Below, one piece after another: positions 1 through 4,888 of a DNA stretch of 5,309 nucleotides. The stretch spans positions 1 to 5,309 of the forward strand of contig JADFHV010000171.1 of assembly GCA_022566975.1 (NCBI GenBank), written 5' to 3'. The DNA is from Chloroflexota bacterium (GTDB taxonomy: Bacteria; Chloroflexota; Dehalococcoidia; SAR202; UBA11138). Each line of letters starts with the position of its first letter. Position 1 is the stretch's first letter. The notes below the pieces were generated by a model. It saw nothing but the letters and a program-made list of their open reading frames with translations, searched no databases and was not told the origin of the DNA. The translations under genes and the position numbers were made by a program.

Positions 1-1681
1 AGGGGTTTGAGAAGCCGGTCAGGTCTACGACCCTCTCGGCGTAGGCGTCGCCGTTCACCAGCTTGAGATGGTCGGCGCCCTGGTACGGGGCGGCGGTGCC
101 GAACGAGTAGCTTCCCGACAGGGTCCAGTTACCGGTCCATGCGCCCGTTCCACCGGTGCCGTCGCCGCTCTCGAAGCCGTCAAAGGCGATGCTCACCGGG
201 GGGGCGCTGACGTGCACGTCCTCGACGCGGGCCTCTTCGTCGCTTACATCGGTGGTGCTGGTGAACCGGAGGTCTATCGTGGTGTTCTCCGCCGAGGCCG
301 GCAGGCTATGGCTCGCATCCTGATACAAGTTGGAGTCGAGGGGATGGCTCGCCAGGGTCGTCCACGTGCTGGTCGACGAGGGTTTCCACTCGACGGTGAG
401 GATGTCGTCGACCTCTCCTGCAAGGTTGCCCCTGTAGCGGTAGGTGAGAAAGATGTTCGTATGGCCGACGGTGCTGATGGCCGACTGGGTGATGCCGCAT
501 CCCAGGCGAAGCTGGACGTAGTTGGTGTCGATCTGGCAGTCGGTGCCGTTGCCGTCACCGTCGGTCCAGTAGTCGACCGTGTTGCTGTTGGGCCGGTTGA
601 AGCTGTCGTGGAACAGGACCGGTGTCCTGATGCCGGTGGTGGTGGCGGTGGCGGAGTTGTCTACGTAGATGAAGGCCTTGCTTTGGGCTGCGTTGCCGGT
701 GGACGGAAGCCAGTCCACGACCTTGTCCAGCGCCTTGAACCAGTACCCGTTGTTCTCGATGGTGATGGTATATGTGATGGTCGTCAGTACGTCCGACGGG
801 ATGACGGCCGGATCTGCCGTCTTCACCACCTCCAGGGCGTCCCCTGGACAGAAGCTATTCTCGGGGGACGGGTCCCCCACGGTTATGATGGCCTGGTAGC
901 TCGGCTTCCAGCTCGCGTCCACGGGGCTGACTTTGGGCAAGCTGCATTGGACGCGCGCGGTGGTCAGGTTGGCCTCCGCGCGGAAGGTCAGGGTCTTGAC
1001 ATCGCCGTATGCGAAGGCGATGTCCGGCGTGAACTCCCACTTCAGTTTCTGTCTTCGTTTGACGTTGTCGTCCTTGTCTTTGGTCTCGAGGGTGGGTTCG
1101 AAGGGAGCTATGCCCCACTCGCTCTGGCTCCAGCTGACCGAGCCCGGAACGTACTCGATCCAGTCGCCGCTCGTGGTGCCCCGCCGCGGCAGCTCGTCCT
1201 CGATCTTCTCGAGGTCTGAGCCCGCGCTGTCGCAGCCCCTGCTGTCGATACACTGGATCGTAAGGGTATAGGTGTACTCCGTCTGGACGCCGACCGCAGC
1301 GGTGGTCGGTGTGACCGTCGTGGTCACTATAAAGAAGACTTGATCGATCGCAGGCGGCGCTATCTGCTGGCCCGATAGCTGGCTTACCGGGACGTCCGGG
1401 AAGACGATCGCGGTGGCGGTGACGTTGTTGATAGTCCTCTGGAAAGGATCACTCTCTACCCCGATCTCCAGGGAGGCAGCGTATCCGGGCTCCCAGTTCA
1501 GCCGCCATGCCCCGTACTCGACAATCGACTCGACGGCATAGTCGTTGACCAGGTCCTCGTTGAACACGTCCCGGCTCTTGAGCCCGCTGACTGCCAGGCT
1601 GAGGGAGGGACCGATGATTAGCCCTCCCACCCCCAGCAGGATCAGTACAAGCACCAGCGCGAACCCGCGTTCAGACTTCAT
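1..1681 (-). CDS. PilX/GspK-like prepilin with large modular ectodomain (3' end outside window)
   Basis: Open for 560 codons from ATG 1679-1681 to the window edge with no stop. The N-terminus is MKSERGFALVLVLILLGVGG: a short basic leader, a G/F prepilin peptidase-type junction (G6-F7) and a hydrophobic helix to about residue 33. The usual Glu at mature position 5 is a Leu, as in GspK and many PilX-type proteins. About 115-245 looks like a DUF11-type beta domain (YVPGSVS near 177, LTFRAEA near 231). A second copy begins about 284 (VVKTADP, then TYTITIENNG). A Thr/Ala linker (344-349) leads to two related jelly-roll-like units starting HDSFNRP (358) and FDGFESG (500). Four bases of stop-to-start spacing precede it after the PilW-like gene and there is no strong Shine-Dalgarno, so translational coupling is likely. 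Inferred role: minor pilin with an extracellular adhesin or binding module. Domain names are from memory of family motifs. The prepilin-like start and the open frame are seen directly. Confidence 0.75.
   Translation of the reverse strand, partial: MKSERGFALVLVLILLGVGGLIIGPSLSLAVSGLKSRDVFNEDLVNDYAVESIVEYGAWRLNWEPGYAASLEIGVESDPFQRTINNVTATAIVFPDVPVSQLSGQQIAPPAIDQVFFIVTTTVTPTTAAVGVQTEYTYTLTIQCIDSRGCDSAGSDLEKIEDELPRRGTTSGDWIEYVPGSVSWSQSEWGIAPFEPTLETKDKDDNVKRRQKLKWEFTPDIAFAYGDVKTLTFRAEANLTTARVQCSLPKVSPVDASWKPSYQAIITVGDPSPENSFCPGDALEVVKTADPAVIPSDVLTTITYTITIENNGYWFKALDKVVDWLPSTGNAAQSKAFIYVDNSATATTTGIRTPVLFHDSFNRPNSNTVDYWTDGDGNGTDCQIDTNYVQLRLGCGITQSAISTVGHTNIFLTYRYRGNLAGEVDDILTVEWKPSSTSTWTTLASHPLDSNLYQDASHSLPASAENTTIDLRFTSTTDVSDEEARVEDVHVSAPPVSIAFDGFESGDGTGGTGAWTGNWTLSGSYSFGTAAPYQGADHLKLVNGDAYAERVVDLTGFSNP
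635..654. repeat. GGY trinucleotide tract encoding a Thr/Ala linker
   Basis: The plus strand carries a run of GGT/GGC triplets. Read on the minus strand it encodes residues 344-349 (A-T-A-T-T-T) of the large prepilin-like protein, at the junction between its DUF11-like part and its first jelly-roll-like unit. Because the unit is three bases, slippage would change linker length without a frameshift. Confidence 0.6.
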
Positions 1682-1686
1682 CTCGG

Positions 1687-2184
1687 CTACTGGCCCTGGG
1701 TCCGCAGGTAGATGTCGTAGGTCCTGGTCTCACTGGTTCGCGGGGTGAAAGAGCCCGGGGAGGAGGTGAGGGTCACCGTAAGAGTCCTGCCATTGATGGA
1801 AAACTCCGCCTTCGTGAGATGCTTGGCGACGGTCGTCACCTGCCCGTCGTAATCGCGCTGGAGATTGGGCCCGGTGAGCGTGTAGGTGATGGAGTGCGAC
1901 AATGTGCCCTCTAGCGTCGCCCAGGCGGTCAGGTCGTCCCAGCTCAGTGTCATCGCGGAGACAGGTGGAGCGGAGTCCTCCAGGTCCGTCGTCTGGGCCA
2001 GGACAACATCCCTGTTGATCCAGTGAGCGCCCCTGTCCAGGTCGGCAAGCGCGACCGCAGCCCCGTTGCTCCGGCCGGTCCCGACGACCATCTGAAAGAT
2101 TGCCGGGACCACCGCGGTTGCTACAACGCCGGCCACGGCCATGGCCACCAGGATCTCGATCAGCGTGAATCCTCGCTGGCTCAT
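1687..2184 (-). CDS. PilW/GspJ-like type IV minor prepilin
   Basis: A 165-residue protein starting MSQRGFTLIEILVAMAVAG. It has a five-residue leader, a G5/F6 prepilin peptidase site, Glu at mature position 5 and a hydrophobic helix to about residue 31, which is the class III signal of type IV pilins and pseudopilins. The rest is a beta-rich globular domain with no cysteine, and its C-terminal half has alternating Thr/Val strands (LTVTLTSSPGSF). Its ATG (2182-2184) overlaps the TGA of the PilV-like gene as ATGA, and there is only a weak GAG just upstream, so translation is probably coupled. Position between a PilV/GspI-like and a PilX/GspK-like gene, plus size, favours PilW/GspJ. The globular part alone does not prove the subtype. 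Expected to be inner-membrane inserted, processed by PilD-type peptidase and incorporated at the tip of a pilus or pseudopilus. Family confidence is high, subtype confidence moderate. Confidence 0.8.
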   Translation of the reverse strand: MSQRGFTLIEILVAMAVAGVVATAVVPAIFQMVVGTGRSNGAAVALADLDRGAHWINRDVVLAQTTDLEDSAPPVSAMTLSWDDLTAWATLEGTLSHSITYTLTGPNLQRDYDGQVTTVAKHLTKAEFSINGRTLTVTLTSSPGSFTPRTSETRTYDIYLRTQGQ

Positions 2185-2678
2185 CTCTGGGACTTGTAAG
2201 TACTTATGGACAGTATCGGCCGGATACCGCCATCTGCGGTCGGACGGGAAACGGTTGCCGTGACATTCTGAAGGGTGTTGCAGTTCTCATCCGTCACACA
2301 GGTCGGCGTGTCGATGGGCACGACATCGATAACCATGGTGTATTGCGGTGGGATGTTGGCGATCAGCGGGTAACATGTCGGGTCGCAGTCCAGGTACGCG
2401 GACTCGAGGACGCTGTCCAGCTGGGAACGGACCAACGCCTCCGCCTGGATCTGCTGGTCGGCAACGAGGTTGGCCCTGGAGGAGGCGCCAACCGCAAGGA
2501 GCAGAGCCGAGCCCATCACGCCCAGGATACCGAGGGCGACAAGCACCTCTATCAGGGTGAAGCCACGCCGGCCTCCCGCAAGGCCGGCTTTCACGCGGCC
2601 CGACGCCGGTGCCACCGCGGTGCTTTTAGGGTTGGCGCTCGCGTGCTCGATGTCTGTACCCTCGTCTGTCACACCCAC
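2181..2678 (-). CDS. PilV/GspI-like type IV minor prepilin with long leader
   Basis: A prepilin with RRGFTLIEVLVALGILGVMG: cleavage after G39, Glu at mature position 5, hydrophobic helix to about residue 64. The mature domain has four cysteines (98, 102, 127, 133; numbering from the GTG at 2676-2678) that could form disulfides. The outermost start gives an unusually long 39-residue leader. An internal GTG at 2592-2594 would give an 11-residue leader (VKAGLAGGRRG), more typical of the family. Neither start has a good Shine-Dalgarno, so the start is uncertain and 2594 is a serious alternative. The gene lies 66 bases after the zinc-ribbon gene and its TGA overlaps the next start. FTLIEVLVALGILG and its place ahead of a PilW-like gene point to PilV/GspI. 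The prepilin call is firm; subtype and start are less so. Confidence 0.75.
   Translation of the reverse strand: MGVTDEGTDIEHASANPKSTAVAPASGRVKAGLAGGRRGFTLIEVLVALGILGVMGSALLLAVGASSRANLVADQQIQAEALVRSQLDSVLESAYLDCDPTCYPLIANIPPQYTMVIDVVPIDTPTCVTDENCNTLQNVTATVSRPTADGGIRPILSISTYKSQR
2567..2588. repeat. Perfect 8-bp inverted repeat in the PilV-like leader
   Basis: GCCGGCCT at 2567-2574 and AGGCCGGC at 2581-2588 are perfect inverted copies separated by six bases. A further AGGCCGGC lies at 2683-2690, just upstream of the outer start. In the minus-strand mRNA this would be a stable GC hairpin just downstream of the alternative GTG start at 2594, within the codons preceding GFTLIE. It has no T-tract and is not a terminator. 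It may affect initiation or may simply reflect Gly/Ala-rich high-GC coding. Confidence 0.5.
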
Positions 2679-2744
2679 CCAAAGGCCGGCAGGACTTGGG
2701 GGTCCCCGTCGCGCTGGGCTCGCCTTCGGCCCTGGCTCGCCGAG
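2679..2744. other. 66-bp gap between zinc-ribbon and PilV-like genes
   Basis: No convincing promoter, T-tract terminator or ribosome binding site is visible, so the two genes are probably cotranscribed. It holds an 8-bp direct repeat, GGCTCGCC, at 2717-2724 and 2734-2741. On the minus strand the frame of the upstream gene continues open from its TAA through this gap into the PilV-like gene. Confidence 0.6.
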
Positions 2745-3467
2745 TTATCGGAATCGGAATGAGCGGAACATCCAGAGGAGCGTAGCCACAAGAACGATCG
2801 CGCCCATCAATATCAACATGACCCCGGTGCCCGGCACGATGCCGTTCACGGCACCGTCAGTTGCGGACGATGGATACCCCTGCCATAGCCAGGCGGCCGC
2901 GAGCAGTGTCGCTAGACCTGAGCCGATCGCGATGATAGGCCGAAGCTTGCTGGAGTTGCCGCCGACGGCGATTAGAGCGGAGAGGACCGCCGATACGACA
3001 ATGAGAACCAAGGGGACGCCCGGGAACCACTGCCAGCCTGACTCGAGGACGTCCGACAGGGTCTGCTCCTCGAGCCTGCTGCTGGAACCAAGGAGATACC
3101 AGGGGAATGCGGCAGAGGCCAGGGCCAGGATGGCTCCAAAGCCGACGAGCGCAACAGGTGACGTCACCCTATTGGCTCGGTTGGCGTCAGGCTTCCGTGT
3201 CGGCTCAGGGGCCGGACCAGCTATGTCTACTGTTGTTTCAGGTCCGCCTTCCAACGCTATCATCAGGCCGCACGACCCGCAATAGCGGAAATACGGAGGA
3301 TTGACGAAGTGACACCGGCTGCACTCCAGCGTCGGCATCTGGCTCCCACATACCTGGCAGACGATCGTCCCCGGCACGTTATCGAAGTCACAGTGGGTAC
3401 AGCGCATCGGTCCGTTTGCTGGTAGGGTCTGGAGGTCCGTGTCGAGCCTGACGTGCGCCCTGCGCAT
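2745..3467 (-). CDS. Tandem zinc-ribbon, four-helix membrane protein of unknown function
   Basis: A 240-residue protein. Two zinc ribbons with identical spacing, CxxC-x10-CxxC, use Cys 23/26/37/40 and 49/52/63/66. A Pro-rich linker follows (about 75-100), then four predicted membrane helices at about 105-126, 150-169, 177-195 and 214-233, and a basic C-terminus (FRSFRFR). The ribbons should be cytoplasmic. The sequence between helices 1 and 2 (LGSSS to SGWQW) would be outside. ATG 3465-3467 was chosen because GGGGAGG lies six bases upstream. A GTG at 3480-3482 would add five residues but would put the Shine-Dalgarno inside the gene. It heads the minus-strand unit that continues into the minor prepilins, so a part in pilus assembly, membrane sensing or scaffolding is possible. 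I recognise no specific family beyond double zinc ribbon and do not assign a function. Confidence 0.75.
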   Translation of the reverse strand: MRRAHVRLDTDLQTLPANGPMRCTHCDFDNVPGTIVCQVCGSQMPTLECSRCHFVNPPYFRYCGSCGLMIALEGGPETTVDIAGPAPEPTRKPDANRANRVTSPVALVGFGAILALASAAFPWYLLGSSSRLEEQTLSDVLESGWQWFPGVPLVLIVVSAVLSALIAVGGNSSKLRPIIAIGSGLATLLAAAWLWQGYPSSATDGAVNGIVPGTGVMLILMGAIVLVATLLWMFRSFRFR

Positions 3468-3473
3468 CCCATG

Positions 3474-3480
3474 CCTCCCC
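3474..3480 (-). promoter_or_regulatory. Shine-Dalgarno of the zinc-ribbon gene
   Basis: GGGGAGG on the minus strand, six bases before ATG 3465-3467. It is the strongest ribosome binding site in the minus-strand unit and decides the start of this gene over the GTG at 3480-3482. Confidence 0.8.
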
Positions 3481-3485
3481 ACTTA

Positions 3486-3498
3486 TTACCCCTGGTAA
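3486..3498. promoter_or_regulatory. Small dyad over the minus-strand start point, possible operator
   Basis: TTACC-CCT-GGTAA is a perfect 5-bp inverted repeat with a 3-base centre. It begins two bases past the minus-strand -10 and covers the expected start point near 3493, where a bound protein would block initiation. It is short enough to be chance. Confidence 0.25.
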
Positions 3499-3499
3499 G

Positions 3500-3529
3500 A
3501 GAATAGTTGCTACGCCGCGCCGCCGTCAA
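3500..3529 (-). promoter_or_regulatory. Sigma-70-type promoter of the zinc-ribbon/pilin unit
   Basis: The minus strand reads TTGACG (3529-3524, five of six consensus), an 18-base spacer, then TATTCT (3505-3500, four of six). The predicted start is near 3493, leaving about 26 bases of leader that contain the GGGGAGG site. It is the only good promoter seen ahead of the minus-strand unit. Confidence 0.65.
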
Positions 3530-3532
3530 CTG

Positions 3533-3554
3533 GCGATGGGGCCTCTTCCATCGC
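3533..3554. promoter_or_regulatory. Inverted repeat between divergent promoters, candidate regulator site
   Basis: GCGATGG (3533-3539) and CCATCGC (3548-3554) are perfect 7-bp inverted copies with an 8-base centre. The centre lies about 50 bases upstream of the predicted minus-strand start and about 78 upstream of the plus-strand start, and the site ends just short of the minus-strand -35. This is a usual place for an activator. It lies in the only non-coding gap of any length. The adjacent response regulator is the obvious candidate ligand, by inference only. Confidence 0.45.
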
Positions 3555-3585
3555 ATAACCTCACCGGACGAGGCCCACCACTTCG

Positions 3586-3614
3586 TTGACAACACCTGTT
3601 AGCATCCGCATAAT
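3586..3614 (+). promoter_or_regulatory. Near-consensus sigma-70-type promoter of the two-component operon
   Basis: TTGACA (3586-3591, six of six), a 17-base spacer, CATAAT (3609-3614, five of six). The predicted start is A3621, one base before ATG 3622. The spacer contains a small dyad, AACA-CC-TGTT (3591-3600). The -35 is also the TTG that opens the longest kinase reading frame, which argues against that codon as the translation start. Confidence 0.75.
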
Positions 3615-3621
3615 CGTATCA

Positions 3622-4878
3622 ATGGGCCAGTCGGAGGGGAATCGCCCGGACCGGCTAATAATGGGCGATATCCAGGTGAAGCCAGGCGCCAGAGATGTCG
3701 CCGAGTGGCCGAAAATGGGAACCAAATACGAAAGAGACATATACCTTTTCCTGTCACTGTACCGGTTCTTCGCGTACGGATTGGCTGTCATCCTCATTCA
3801 GGTGGTTGCGCTGGACACTCCGTCGGAGCCGCCGGCACGAACGTACGTCCTACTTAGCGCAGTTGGCATCTACACCCTTCTCAAGGTCCTGGGACCCCTG
3901 AGATGGTGGAGGGAAGACCCGTCGACCTACGTCGTTCTCGGCGGCGACGCCCTGGTCTGTATCGTGATCCTGATGCTGACCAACGGCCTGGACAGTCCCT
4001 ATCTTCTCTACTCCTTCGCACCCTTACTGAGCGCGACCCTGCTATTCCGCGAGAAAATGGCGGTCGTGGGCGCCGCAGTCCTCTCTGGCGCGATGGTCGT
4101 CGCACATCTGACACCCCGGTGGTGGTCCACCGACTACATCTGGCTAATGGAAGGGAACTACCTGCTGTGGTTGATCCTATATGTGACAGCCGCCTTCGTC
4201 ATCTCGACGGTCGTCTTCCGCACGAATCTCAATATTCGCGGCCGCATAGAGTCCGACGCCATTCTGGATGAGAGGCGGCGGGTACGCAGGGAGATTCACG
4301 ACGGGATCGCCCAGAGCCTCACCTACTTGAACATCAAGATCGAGCAAGTGGGCAAGCTAATAGCACAGCAGCGGGCCACGGAGGCACAGACGGTCCTCCA
4401 GGAGGTCCGGGCCATTTCCAAAGACTCTTATGAGGAGCTGCGCGACTCCATCGACCAACTGTCAATAGAGCCCTTCCCGCTGATCCCAGTATTGAAGGAG
4501 TACGTCCAGGAGTTCGAGCAAAGGAGCGGCATACGTACCTGGTTCGAGCCTCCTGAAGCCGGTTTCCGGGCGTCGCCGGCCGCCGAATTCCAGGTCCTTC
4601 GGATCATACAGGAGGCCCTTGCCAACGTACGGCGCCATTCGGAGGCGACGACAGCGTGGGTGATGCTCAACGGCACCACCAGGACTGTTGAGCTGATGAT
4701 TCGAGACGACGGCAGAGGCTTCGTTCCAGAAGAGAACTCGGGCAACGGCTCCGGCCACCACGGACTCAAGGTGATGCGGGAAAGGGCGGAGAGCGTTGGA
4801 GGCACTCTGGATATTACGTCCGGCCCCGGGAAGGGGACCGAGGTCCGGGCTTTACTACCTTACACCCCGGCCGGCTGA
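3622..4878 (+). CDS. Six-helix membrane sensor histidine kinase, NarL/LiaS/DesK type
   Basis: A 418-residue kinase. Six predicted membrane helices (about 41-64, 74-93, 101-122, 128-142, 146-164, 180-199) have only short loops. They are followed by a HisKA_3 dimerisation domain with REIHDGIAQSL (phospho-acceptor His226, codon 4297-4299) and a HATPase domain: N-box EALANVRRH (Asn335), DDGRGF (362-367), GLKVMRERA (381-389), GPGKGTE (401-407). All key ATP-binding residues are present, so it should be active. It autophosphorylates on His226 and should donate to the response regulator ten bases downstream. With no sizeable external domain, it probably senses within or at the membrane, as DesK and LiaS do; the signal is unknown. 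The start is uncertain: ATG 3622 fits the promoter as a leaderless start, while in-frame ATGs at 3661 and 3715 are also possible, the last leaving a short tail before helix 1. The upstream TTG at 3586 is rejected because it lies in the promoter. Confidence 0.9.
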   Translation: MGQSEGNRPDRLIMGDIQVKPGARDVAEWPKMGTKYERDIYLFLSLYRFFAYGLAVILIQVVALDTPSEPPARTYVLLSAVGIYTLLKVLGPLRWWREDPSTYVVLGGDALVCIVILMLTNGLDSPYLLYSFAPLLSATLLFREKMAVVGAAVLSGAMVVAHLTPRWWSTDYIWLMEGNYLLWLILYVTAAFVISTVVFRTNLNIRGRIESDAILDERRRVRREIHDGIAQSLTYLNIKIEQVGKLIAQQRATEAQTVLQEVRAISKDSYEELRDSIDQLSIEPFPLIPVLKEYVQEFEQRSGIRTWFEPPEAGFRASPAAEFQVLRIIQEALANVRRHSEATTAWVMLNGTTRTVELMIRDDGRGFVPEENSGNGSGHHGLKVMRERAESVGGTLDITSGPGKGTEVRALLPYTPAG

Positions 4879-4882
4879 GGAG
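4877..4882 (+). promoter_or_regulatory. Shine-Dalgarno of the response regulator gene
   Basis: GAGGAG begins within the kinase TGA and ends six bases before ATG 4889. The overlap with the stop codon suggests reinitiation and coupled kinase/regulator synthesis. Confidence 0.85.
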
Positions 4883-4888
4883 TTCAAC

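Noticed and set aside
635..654. Trinucleotide tract as a phase-variation switch
   Set aside because: The unit is three bases, imperfect and in frame, so slippage would only change linker length and not switch expression.
68..1219. A 383-codon open frame on the plus strand
   Set aside because: It is antisense to the prepilin-like gene, whose own frame is open across 1-1681 and has a recognisable N-terminus and domains. The plus-strand translation is low-complexity Gly/Val/Arg/Asp with no motif, typical of the mirror of a high-GC gene.
2679..2744. GC-rich inverted segments in the gap as an intrinsic terminator
   Set aside because: The stems are short and imperfect and no T-run follows on either strand.
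2470..3285. A 271-codon open frame on the plus strand
   Set aside because: It runs opposite the zinc-ribbon and PilV-like genes, both with clear motifs, and shows only Arg/Pro/Thr-rich sequence without a ribosome binding site.
3480..3482. GTG start for the zinc-ribbon protein
   Set aside because: The GGGGAGG ribosome binding site overlaps and follows this codon, and is correctly spaced for ATG 3465-3467.
3586..3621. TTG start giving a kinase 12 residues longer
   Set aside because: The TTG is part of a TTGACA -35 box and the extension spans the spacer and -10, so it would lie upstream of its own transcript start.
4428..4805. Minus-strand open frames opposite the kinase ATPase domain
   Set aside because: They are shadows of the kinase, which has every catalytic motif in place; the antisense products show no recognisable motif.
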